From assembly GCA_903813345.2 (NCBI GenBank), contig CAIIXF020000006.1:17056348-17116347 (forward strand): a DNA stretch of 60,000 nucleotides, read 5' to 3'. The position numbers and the translations under genes are program-made. Below the pieces are notes generated by a model. The model had not been told where the DNA came from and made no database searches. It saw only the letters and a list, made by a program, of their open reading frames with translations. Position 1 is the first letter of the stretch, and each line of letters begins with the position of its first letter. The stretch is from Owenia fusiformis. Its lineage: Eukaryota; Annelida; Polychaeta; Sabellida; Oweniidae. Shown here one piece after another: positions 37,285 through 47,965 of the stretch.

Positions 37285-38140
37285 GGGTAGCCATTGATAT
37301 TTTGGGGCCATTCTTAAAAAGTTTGTTAGGGAATAGATATGTGGTTTCCATTGAAGATTATTTTACCAAGGTATTGGCCTTGGGTCCTGTTCCAAATCAA
37401 GAAGCTAGCACTGTGGCTTGGGCCTTTTTGAAACATTTCATTTGTTTGTATGGGTCTCCTTTGCAAATCCACTCCGATCAAGGTCCTCAATTTGAGTCAA
37501 AGTTGTTTAGAGAACTTTGTGAGATGTTTAAAATGAGCAAAACCAGGACAACACCTTATCATCCCCAATCTGACGGTATGGAAGAGAGGTCAAACCGCAC
37601 TGTTGAGGCAATGTTATCCAAAATTGTAGCGACTGACCAACGGGACTGGGATGAATGTTTGCCTTTCGTGGTTACAGCATATAACAGTGCGGTTTATGCA
37701 TCGACCGGTTATAGCCCCAATTTTTTGATGTTTCGAAGAGAGGTAAGGACCTCTGTTGATCTTTTACTCGGGCCTCCTCCTGAGACTGAGCAAGGGGAGT
37801 TGGATAGTGATTATTATACCAAGTATTGTCAGCAATTGCAAGACATGATGCTCAATATTCACGAGGCAGCCCGAAATAATATTCAATTGGCAAGTGATAG
37901 GCAAAAGAGGGGCTATGATTTGAAAACCAATCTGAAAGCATATGAGAAAGATTCGCTAGTTTGGGTTCATATTCCGGCTGTGAAAGCGGGTCGAACGCCG
38001 AAATTCGCGCTCAAATGGCATGGTCCATATCAGGTAGTTTAAAAATTAGATGATCTACGTTATCTCATCAAAATTACTGAAAAAGATAAGAGAGTCATTC
38101 ACCACGACCGATTAAAGAAGTATGTTTCCAAAGTTCAGAA
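37281..38140 (+). pseudogene. Ty3/gypsy integrase core and GPY/F module
   Basis: The catalytic core is complete: Asp in VAIDILG (37296), Asp in HSDQGPQFE (37476) and Glu in GMEERSNRT (37584), giving the D,D-35-E spacing of retroelement integrases. The C-terminal KWHGPYQVV is the GPY/F module of Ty3/gypsy integrases, followed by an in-frame TAA at 38040 where the family normally reads on; coding similarity continues to HHDRLKKYV near 38127. The N-terminal HHCC zinc domain that should lie between RNase H and the core is absent, so several hundred bases have been lost at about 37280. The element cannot move on its own. Confidence 0.9.
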
Positions 38141-38405
38141 AAAATCCGCTCCGGAACTTGAAGCAACCAGGGATGATGAAAGTCCCGGGTCAGATGTCAA
38201 TGAACCTATCCAGGTCACGGGAAAAGGGGACGGGAACGCAAGAAACCAGGGTGGCTAGACGAGTATGAGACGTATTAGGGTCACTTGGGTGGAGAGTCAG
38301 GCAGAATAATCTAGATATATATTTATAATTATTATTGATCATATTAACCACCATTGTAATGAAAAGTGCCTTTAGAGCCACTCAGGGGTAAAAGTTTGCC
38401 CAGGG
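38141..38405. other. Spacer between integrase and the zinc-finger frame
   Basis: Continuation of the retrotransposon internal region after the integrase tail. No separate feature is seen. Confidence 0.4.
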
Positions 38406-39042
38406 GTGGAGAGAAAGGCAGGGATGCCAGTAAATGTCTTTGTTTTCTTTCAGGATTGTAGAGAGCAGATACCACCACCAGCAGGATGGAACCGCGGGAG
38501 GGCCTACTTCTGTTGGAAGACTTATGAGACGCAGGAGGCTCTGGATGTGCACATCGCATGTGCACATCGGGAGACAGAGCTATGCGGAGTGTGGGGCAAG
38601 ATTTTGCCCCAATGATGTGGAACAACTGAGACTACATCGTCTGAGGCAACATGCCCTATCACCGGAAAGGGATGAGCCCCAGAGCAAACGCCCAAAAAGG
38701 GTACTGAGGGCCATCACAGTACTCGATGGGCCCAGGTCAAAGGGTTTAACCCCTAATATCAAACCAACAAATTCAACTTCTGCAATGGTGGCAGCATCAG
38801 GGGCAAGTACTTCAACAGCTCCGGCTGCAGTTTCCTCCATGGGCCAGGCAGATGAGGTAGATGGAGAAAAGAAGGATCCTCTTTTGTCCCAAACTGGAGC
38901 CTCCTTGGATAAAGACTTGCTTGACTGGGTTCAAGATTGCTTGGATAGGAAAGATAAAAAAGACCAGGGGGATGGACCAGAGTCTGCCAAGGCCTGGTCC
39001 ATTGGGACTCTAGACCCCCTGGACTTCGACTTTGACATATAA
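38406..39042 (+). pseudogene. Extra zinc-finger-like frame between integrase and 3' LTR
   Basis: Read in two frames with a shift near 38600. The first part contains CWKTYETQEALDVHIACAH and the second NDVEQLRLHRLRQH, together resembling two C2H2 zinc fingers with some Cys positions lost. The rest is a polar, Ser/Ala/Thr-rich region ending in a very acidic tail, TLDPLDFDFDI, then stop. A strong acceptor (TGTTTTCTTTCAG) at about 38440-38453 suggests a spliced subgenomic message, the position env or accessory frames take in gypsy elements. Nothing resembles a membrane envelope protein. Confidence 0.5.
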
Positions 39043-39392
39043 ACCCAGTATGGAAGCAGAATGTGGACTTTTTGGACTCTAAATTTAAAAAACAAAACAA
39101 AACAACAACAACTAAAATCATCTTGGACTTTTGAAGTATTTTACATTTGAAATTGTAGGTAACTTTTACTTATGGACTCTTGAGATTGGTTTTAATTTTA
39201 GGCTAACAAAATTTAACTTTTGACAACGATTAATTTTAAATATAACTTTTTAACCTTTCATACCTTTTTTTCTATTTGGACTTGTAAAAATTTTTGTAAA
39301 CTATGTAATATAATGTAAATAATAGAAGTAGTAAGCAGACCGTGTAGTTATTGTCTTGAAGCTCTGGCGTTTGAGGGCAAACGCATTTTTTC

Positions 39393-39425
39393 TTCTTTAA
39401 GGGGGCAGTTGTAGAGACCCACTCT
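39393..39425 (+). promoter_or_regulatory. Polypurine tract and putative 3' LTR start
   Basis: TTTAAGGGGGCAGT followed by TGTAGAGACCC at 39410 has the form of a polypurine tract abutting the TG of an LTR. No 5' copy starting TGTAGAGACCC was found in the window, and the right end of the LTR is not certain. It could reach as far as the ACA at 42384. Confidence 0.5.
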
Positions 39426-42378
39426 ACCTATTAAAGCACAAAGGGCAAAATAGGGAAAATGCAGTATGGTTTTAAAATCCCTTGAATGGTCTGTGGTTTT
39501 GGAAAGTATAAAATTGCTTGTTGTATTTTGTGGAATAATCTAAGTGCATTGGGAGTTAATGGGGACTTTTCTGGGTAGTAAATTGTTTTGTTGTTGTTTT
39601 TGCCCGGCTTTAGTGAATGCAGACCTTGATCATGAAACTTCACTCTGGTAATCAGCTGATAGTGATAGTGGGTTCCTGCTCTGTGGTGTGAAGTTCCTCA
39701 TAAATTATATCTTGTGAATCAGTGTTTAAGCCTTGAGAATGCCTTCGGTTGCAGAAATTGTAGTGAAATTTAGAAAAATACCTCACAGGAATTTCGGGGA
39801 TTCCCCGTTTCTCCGTTGCAGCAGGGCAATGAGGGGATCCATATGTTGCCTTGAAGATGGATTTCTAGTAGGAAGGTGCTTACCCGGGCATTCACTGGGA
39901 CCCTAAACCTTTGAAATTCCTCTAAAATATGTAACCTTGTGCATTCCTGGCCGGAATTTCTTTTAAATATCTATTAGAAATGTGATTTCATGCATTCCTA
40001 GATGGAATCTTTTAAAATACCGGTCTTTGGGCGTTTAATATAAAATGCTCTTTGTACCTGCTTTGTTGTAACAGTTTTCTATCGCTACCGGCCCGGGACT
40101 TAGCATACAGAAAAACATTTGAATACCGAAGCCTTTCCGGCTTTCTACACCTGCTACCGAAACGCGCAAGTTGTTGTTTAAATTCAAGCCAAAGAATAGG
40201 AATCGTCTGATTGATCTAAAGTATCGCAATCATCTATACCATGTCATCTACACCCATGAGAATGTTTGTAAGTACAAATTGATTATTAAATCGCCAGATT
40301 ATAGTTTCAAAGAGACAATTGAAATATAAAATCATAATCAGCCAACATTTAATAATATTTAATTCAATAAATATCTTTGAAGAAGATTTCTATAGTCTAT
40401 TTAAGTTCAAATAATAGACCGTATGAACGGTAAAGGTTTGGAAAGAATAGAAAAGAGAAATTTGGTTTAATAGTTTTTGATTAATAACTTGAAATGAGAT
40501 TTCTATAGTCTATTTGAGTTCATATAATAGACCGTATAAACGGTAAAGGTTTGGAAGGAATAGAAAAGAGAAGTTCAATTTAATTGATATCTTTAAATAG
40601 GATTTCTGTAGTCTATCTAGATTCGAACATAGGTCATTTGAATGACAGTGGTTTGATTAAGAGATAGAAAGAGAGAAATTACAATTAGTTTATGATTAGA
40701 ATTGGTTGATAACTCTGGGAATTTGATTGGCGATTGAATGATTAACCTGAATTGATTTCTTTCATTTGTACTTTATATCGGAAAGTTAGGGCTGATTGAT
40801 TGTGATCGGTTTCTTATTTGTTTTCTGTCGACTGTTTAGTCCGAACATTTGAGGTTTGGAAGAAATAGTAGAAAATATAAGAAAGCTTTGAACGTAAATA
40901 TTGGATCATTAAATAGTTATTTATATCTGCTTTGGATGAATATTTCCATTGTCTATTTAGTTCGGTCAGAGATCACTTGGTGTGGTAGAGGACTGAGAGA
41001 GAAATAGGAGTGAAATAATTATCCCGCTATTTATAATATCTGTATTAGACAAGCATTTTCATTGTCTATTTAATTCAGTCAGGGATCACTCTGTGTGGAT
41101 TGTTAGAAATAGAAGTGAAATAATCATCCCGCTGTCAAAATCCATAATTGTTTACAATTTACGTGTAGCCGCTAGAGTGAAAAAGCAAGTAATTGAAGAG
41201 TTCAAGAAAGAGAGTTAATTGTCTAATTAGCCGATAACTTTTGAGTGTTGCGGTTTATTTGTAATTGAGCTATCACTTTAACAGGATAATCGTATCAGCT
41301 GTTTACAACCGGAGAACATTATATCAAAATAAGCGCGTAGGCCCGACATTAGTAGAGGGTATTTGTTTTCCTTAGTCAGGCTAGTTTACAGCTCATATTT
41401 GCCATTGTGAAATTTATGAGGTATGCCTCTTTGTACTTGTTGAGAGTTTTTATTATCACTAAGGGATTGTTTTAAAAGAACTATAATATATGTGAATCAG
41501 GTTTCTAAATTCGAGGTGAAAACAGTTATAGTTGTCATTTAAGGATCTGGAAACCATTTGTTTTGGATTCGGAGGTCTTAGGGTGTTCAAAAGGAATTTA
41601 TGAAACGTAACCTGAAGGGTGGAGCAGGGAATTGTTGTTAGTAACATAAAGTTTAGATCCCTAGAGGTTAATTATCTTTATTGTTTGGAGTTTTGTTGGG
41701 AAAAATCCTTCCGCACTTTAGGCTTAAAATAAATCAAGTTTGCTAGTTGTGGGCATTATCAAGTCCTGTTAGGCTTCTAGCTTTATTCGAAGTGACAAGG
41801 CATTTAATTCTTTCAGGCATTTATAGAGGGCGTAAAAGACAATACAGTTAGAAAGCTTACTATTTTGAGTTTAAGTTGACCTCATGTACTATAGTGTATG
41901 TTCTACATCAGTAGTATAGAAAGTATCCATTTGAAACACGTAATAGACTATAGAATTCTTGTTTGTATTAAATTATAAATATTATAATAATCAATCTGAG
42001 CAGTTATTCATAGATAACTGAAAGGCATTTGATTGCATGCACATTACATATTTATTCATATAAAGTGAAATCGAATAAAATTAATAATTATAGATATACA
42101 TTACCATCTTATAGTAAGTATCTTCAGGCTTGATAGGCCTAGTTGTTGTTTTAGCACATTATTGTTGTTGCACATTTATTTAAATCATTAATTATTTAAT
42201 GTGTAGCTTTACCCTGACTCCCTCATCTTTAGAAACTGACTTCCTGTACCCTTTACTTAATTTTAGTTATAATCTTTAGAATACGAGTTCTATTATCTAT
42301 TTCCGGTCACGTTTATCAAATCTCGCATTTTCCCGAGATCAGTATTCTATATTTAGCATTGACTTGAGCTAGTAGTCC
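39410..42378. repeat. LTR and/or flank with repeats of about 110 bp
   Basis: GATTTCTATAGTCTATTT-type units begin at 40385, 40498 and 40601 (spacing 113 and 103), with two further related units at about 40937 and 41053. The rest is non-coding. If the LTR runs from 39410 to about 42384 it would be unusually long (about 3 kb) and contain these units. An alternative is a shorter LTR followed by an unrelated insertion. Confidence 0.45.
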
Positions 42379-42909
42379 TTTACAGGGAACCACTGCAATA
42401 GATACTTAAAAAAGGTCAGAGATGGAATTAAGGCAGGCTTAGGTGAGAAAATTGTGTCTCTGACCAGAAATGTAAAATTGCAGGAACAAGTGAAAGACAT
42501 AGCTAAAAAATATGGAACTCTGAATCGACTATTTTGTAATGTTCACAAGGCTATTAGCCACACCAACAAATAACTATCGCAGAAATTCCTGGAATCCAAA
42601 AAAACATTCAACTCTACCTCACATATTTTAGAAACAATATCAACCGCAATGTAATTCCTAAAATGCACTTCTTGGAAGACTATATTGTACCATGGATAGA
42701 GAGGTTGGGGTACGGACTTGGCCTCCACGGTGAAAGTGGATGTGAAAGTTTTCACCATGAACTGAATAAGATGACAAATTATAGATCTGTCGTTGACAAT
42801 AAAAGTCAAATATGAAGGAATAATGAAAGACCATCATCTCATTGTCAAGCCAACCCTACACAAATACAATAAATCAATTTTGAAGAGAAAATCAACAAAA
42901 GATAAATAA
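42379..42909 (+). pseudogene. RAG1-like transposase C-terminal remnant with HxxxxH-like and Glu motifs
   Basis: Three consecutive frames. 42379-42573 begins FTGNHCNRYLK, matching FVGNHCHKYLK of the intact gene, and continues through KYGTLNRLFCNVHKAIS. 42570-42815 contains NVIPKMHFLEDYIVPW and GLGLHGESGCESFHHELN. 42808-42909 ends with a basic tail (ILKRKSTKDK). In RAG1 the zinc His pair is H937-x4-H942 and the catalytic Glu962 lies in a NESGN context. Here His (42666) is followed five residues later by Tyr (42681), one base from His, and Glu (42732) sits in GESG. It therefore carries the C-terminal catalytic part that the intact copy lacks in this window. The start sits just after TCCTTTACAG, which is either a retrotransposon end or a splice acceptor. 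Confidence 0.8.
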
Positions 42910-43549
42910 AGATTGACCAACATTTCCCTTAATAACATTAAACTTTCTAAACAATGGATAGCACTTTATATGATAATATCTTCAATAAGGATATTTCATA
43001 TGATCAGTGTATGTAGGTAAGTTCAACTTCATTACTTTGTGTAAGAATGACAAACTGTAGGAAGGTAAAGCAACCTTCAAATACCTTAGCTAAATGTTTT
43101 CTTAGTATTTTGTATTAGGTGAGAGCGTTGGGGAATATATATTTTACAGTCTTATTCTTTAGAAAACAAATAAACAAAACATGATATGAAATGAAAAAAA
43201 AAAAGTTTATCAGCTAATTTGCATTGGACAGGATTTACCCATTCTCACGTTTTGTCCTCTGAATGAGTTTTGCAAATGTAATTATTCTAAATATTCATAC
43301 TGGGATGTAGGGAATTGAATTGTCTTTTTATCTGTGCAACTTTTAATGTGATTATACTAATAATTGAGAATATATAAAAACTAATTGATGGTTTAATGTA
43401 AAAGCAAAGTTTCAGCAGTTAAGATTTTAATGCTATGAGAGAGCATGTAAACAGTCAAAATAAGACACTATCCTATATGCAGGCAATTAATCATCCCAGC
43501 TCTAGCTTAGCCTGACATTAATATGGACTAGGAAAACAGGACTGTGCAA
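42910..43549. other. Non-coding, probably 3' flank of the RAG1-like remnant
   Basis: No gene visible. I could not find a terminal inverted repeat marking the end of the transposon. Confidence 0.4.
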
Positions 43550-43551
43550 AA

Positions 43552-43950
43552 TTTAGATGATGATGCAAGAACCAAATTGAAATAGATGGAACAGTTCTCA
43601 TAGCATGGACTGACATAGGTGCTTCAAAATCCTTTATTTGTAAATCAACACTTCCAAACCTTAATATGAAAAATCTAAAATTATTGGAACCTATTTTCGA
43701 TTCTGTTGGATGAGCAGATAATTCTAAAATGAACTTCAAAAATATGGATATGCCTACGATTACTGTTTCAAACATTAGTTTGAAGTTTGCACTGCATTCC
43801 ATGACTAATCTCTTTTGTCTTTTATCTAGTTTGATGATGATGCAAGAATCAATATTAAAATAAATGAAATAGCTCTCACAGTGTTAATTGACACAGGTGC
43901 TTTAAAATCTTGTATGAATATAAGTATCTACAACTATTTTTGATGTTTTG
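43552..43950 (+). pseudogene. Two retropepsin (retroelement protease) remnants
   Basis: Both begin with the same GATGATGATGCAAGAA. In the first (43552-43800), after a frame change, IEIDGTVLIAWTDIGASKSF appears, with the active-site D-T-G-A degenerated to D-I-G-A (43612-43623). In the second (about 43828-43950) an intact LIDTGALKS occurs (DTGA at 43890-43901). These are aspartic protease fragments of LTR retrotransposons, repeated about 280 bases apart. Neither is functional. Confidence 0.6.
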
Positions 43951-45599
43951 AGTATTGGCTATACATGCATTGTACTGAGATATCCCTTGGTGTTATGGTC
44001 TTGTGCCTTTTTATAAAAACATGTTCATTGCATCTGGAGAGCTAATCTATGACCCTTTGCAATCTGCACTAGAAGCTGTGTCAGAGAAACATGTTTTATT
44101 TATTATATTACAGATTATATTATTATATTACAGATATGTTGTTCAATGTGATGATGTACAGACATGATAGCAGAAAATGGCTTTACATTTATTAAGAAGT
44201 CTTGCCTCATTTCAACATGAAAATGTCACATGGATATATTTATCAGAAATAGATGGTGTAACGATCCAGAGGTCAGGTTCGGTATTTTAGCACAACATTT
44301 CATTGCGAACTTTTTGGCGTTCGCCATTTTTATGCATCATCGATATTTTTGTTCACTTTTTCATACTTTTTGACCTCTGTTTCGTTATCTCATCTTACGC
44401 TAATCATTGTTATGCCATAATCATACTAATTAGAACGATAATATTGCATCGGGTCATAATTTTGGTCGGTTTCTAGAGTCTAGTCAATTTTATTTGGGCG
44501 TGTCATGGAAAGTTCCGAGTTACGTCACTTCTGATATAACCCAGTGAACGTCTGCTCGATCCTGGTCATTCCGGAAGATTTCTGCTGAGGTCAATTCATC
44601 ATTTTCGCTGCTAATTTGTGGTCTTCGCAAGAATCTTTCATTCGTTCAGTCATTCAAGTGATCATCGGATTCTACATGGTGAGCACAATTGTTTGTAAAA
44701 TATTAAAATCACGCAAGTGAGGACTACCATTTTGGTAACCAATTTTTGACATAAGTGCTAATTTAGCGAAATTACTTTTATTTTGTAATTTATTTAGAAT
44801 AATCTCGCATCTGAATTCCAACATCCGGGCGATTCTCTTGATAGCAATTTTGACCATATCAATTGTGGATCAGTGAATAACCCAGGTCTCAGCTCTGGAT
44901 GACACAGATGTGAAATCATTCTAATAATAATTCATAATTTTTAATCTAGTTCAATTTCATAGACAGTTTAGTTTCACCATTCATTCAACTATATTCTGCT
45001 TTTGTTGTTCTCATGATAGCACTTAGTCGAAGCCACATTCCTTCGACAGAGATATTCTTGAGCCAACTTAAGTGGGAGCCATTATTCTCCGACTGGGTTT
45101 GTTCACGAATTAATGCTATAATTGATATTTCTATGATTCATGTAACTTAAGTGGGAGCCATTATTCAAGACTCACCATGGAAAAAATGATCGGGTGCATG
45201 GTATGGCCTTAAATTGGATTATTTTATTAATGTAACTATGACAAACAAGGATGTCTTCGAATTCTTAACTGATATTCTATAATCTGATAATAACTTGAAA
45301 TAAATACAAATTTTTTAAGTAAAATTTAACTTTCAATTAAAATGAAGATGTTCAAAACCTAATTTTTATCATATTTTGCATGTGAAATGTGATCGCAAAG
45401 CTCAGAAACATTGTTTCATACCCTGCTTTACATCATCATCGTAATTTATGAAACAATTTGATATTTTGTACCACAAAACAATATGAATATAAGTTTTGAA
45501 GTCACATGGATTGTGTATACTATTTCTATGCAGTCCATCATTTAATTGATTACAGCTGCTACTGTTAAGTTCCAGTTTAACTACTTAACAAACAAACAA
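43951..45599. other. Non-coding; repeated AACTTAAGTGGGAGCCATTA
   Basis: AACTTAAGTGGGAGCCATTA occurs twice (about 45066 and 45145). TGTAACGATCCAGAGGTC at 44259 could be an LTR start, but I found no partner. No gene is seen. Confidence 0.4.
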
Positions 45600-46470
45600 A
45601 CAAAAATCAGTTATCCAATCCTGGGATGAACTCGATACATGGAAACAGACATTGGGTCTGTACAAGAGTGGTGGTGGTGGAGGATATGACAGATCTATAT
45701 TTCTCCAGCTTTTCTGAAATACAAGCAGCCTAAAGGAAAGTAGTGGCACTTAGTAGCCCAATCTACAAAAAAATATTATGTGTTAATAGTGATGAAAAGA
45801 AACCAACTGTGTCTGTCATCTCACCAATGAAGTCACTTATTCTGGATGTAATGCCACCAATCATCTCAGGTTAATCATATTGTCAGAAAAATATAGAAAC
45901 TCCAAGATTAAATGCTTAAAGGATTTGTCAGGAACAAGCTATATAAAAGTTAACCAACTTTTTCAATTCCATATAGCTGCACTTCTCAATCTTTGCAGAT
46001 TTGCAATCTCCAATAACATTGTTCAAATGTGTGTGTTGTAGAAAACACATCCAAACTCTCTGAAGGTGTAAGGTCCCAGAGAATATTAGTGAAAAAAGCA
46101 CGGGATACAACACTGAGATTCTGATGACAATAATGATGACATTTGATTTGAATCTAGTGTAGATAGTAAGCCTTGCATCCCACTCCACAGTGCTGTTGTA
46201 AATAAGAGTTGTTCGGGTCAATTAGAAGATCCACCAAGTGACAATGAACCTGATTTGGAAGGTGCTTATATTCATTTACTATGTAAGCCATGGTCATGTA
46301 TCAGTGCCATGGATCAGGGTCTATCATCAAATGTCAAATGGCCGGAGAGGGACAGTCCTCCAACAGCACATAACCAGACATTAAGAAAGGAACGGTTCAG
46401 ATCATTTTGGAGTATTTTATCTAATCGGAGAGTATGGAACATTATAATTTACATTGCATAAAAAATGGCT
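45600..46470 (+). pseudogene. Scattered decayed coding sequence, unidentified
   Basis: Short open pieces such as SWDELDTWKQTLGLYKSGG (about 45620), VSVISPMKSLILD (about 45810) and the 46255-46461 frame have codon patterns like coding DNA but are interrupted by stops. VSVISPMKSL faintly recalls a helicase motif but is too short to assign. Probably mobile-element debris leading into the OTU-like repeat. Confidence 0.3.
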
Positions 46471-46552
46471 TTTCAATCTTATCCAAGGTATCAAACATTA
46501 GTTGCAGTCAGTTAGTCCCCCTCATTAAGAAGAAGAATCTCATGATACATGG

Positions 46553-47965
46553 CTACACTCCAGATGATGGTAACTGCTTCTTTTATTGTTTAGATGAGTT
46601 TGTTATTCAAGATGAAACCCAGTCAGAAATTGAAGAGGCACTAAACAAATTCCGCATTTAGAGCACTGGTAACTGGAAGCCAGTTCTTCATGACAGACTT
46701 CAATGAAGTGAGGAATCAGTGCTATGGAACTTGGTACTAATTAATTAGTCTTAACTTGCATGCAAAATAAATTAGAAACAATGTATGTGAAATTAGATCA
46801 TTTTGATCAGTACCTTTACCTTAAACTTGGAAGCAAATGTGAATAATATAGGATAAAGTGATGAAATAATTAGGTCACCGCCAAATTGTAGTAAAGCCTC
46901 CAAATTATTATAGCCTGATAGCTGCTAATATCTACCATTCATGTATAATTTCAAATATTTAATGTATTAAACTATTTTCCAGTGTTTTTGGACATATGCA
47001 CCACTGTATTCCTGTGTAGCTTCCATCCAGTATAGGGCTGGCAGCGTTTGATGATTAAAATCTAAAAGCACAAGATGGAGAAGACCTCATTGGCAAGAAT
47101 GTCTGATTCCCAGAGTCGGAGGTCAGTAATACTACACTCCAGATGATGGGAACTGCTTCTTTTATTGTTCAGATGAGTTTATTATTCAAGATGAAACCCA
47201 GTCAGAAATTGAAGAGGCACTTAACAAATTCCGTATTTGGAGCACCCATAACTGGAAGCCAAAGTTCTTCATGACAGACTTCAATAAAGTAGAGATCGGT
47301 GCTATAGAACTTGGTACTAATTAATTAGTCTTAAATTGCATGCAAAATAAATTAGAAACAATGTATGTGAAATTAGACCATTTTGCTTAGTACCTTTATA
47401 TTAAAATTGGAAGCAAATGTGAATATTATAAGATGAATTGATGAAATAATTAGGTCACCGCCAAATTGTAGTAAAGCCTCCAAATTATTATAGCCTGATA
47501 GCTGCTAATATCTACCATTCATGTATAATTTCAAATATTTAATGCATTAAACTATTTTCCAGTGTTTTTGGACATATGCACCACTGGATTCCTGTGTAGC
47601 TTCCATCCAGAATAGGGCTGGCAGCGTTTGATGATTAAAATCTAAAAGCACAAGATGGAGAAGACCTCATTGGCAAGAATGTCTGATTCCCAGAGTCAGA
47701 GATCAGTAAAACTACACTCCAGATGATGGGAACTGCTTGTTTTATTGTTCAGATGAGTTTGTTATTCAAGATGAAACCCAGTCACAAATTGAAGAGGCAC
47801 TTAACAAATTCCGCATTTAGAGCACTGGTAACTGGAAGCCAAAGTTCTTCATGACAGACTTCAATGAAGCAGAGATCGGTGCTATAGAACTTGGTACCAA
47901 TTATAATTAGTCTTAACTTGCATACAAAACAAATCAGAAACAATGTATGTGATATTAAACCATTA
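46553..47965 (+). repeat. 580-bp tandem repeat (2.4 copies) carrying an OTU-like cysteine motif
   Basis: Units start CTACACTCCAGATGATGG at 46553, 47132 and 47712 (spacing 579 and 580); the third stops near 47965. Each begins with a frame reading YTPDDGNCFFYC, then VIQDETQSEIEEALNKFR. DGNC followed by an aromatic pair is the nucleophile motif of OTU cysteine proteases, which also occur in some mobile elements. The first unit is preceded in frame by IKKKNLMIHG (46434-46661 is open). The His part of the catalytic site is not visible, so this is a fragment. Confidence 0.65.

Noticed and set aside
38759-39121. Minus-strand frame opposite the zinc-finger frame
   Set aside because: Antisense of the extra retrotransposon frame, with no motif of its own.
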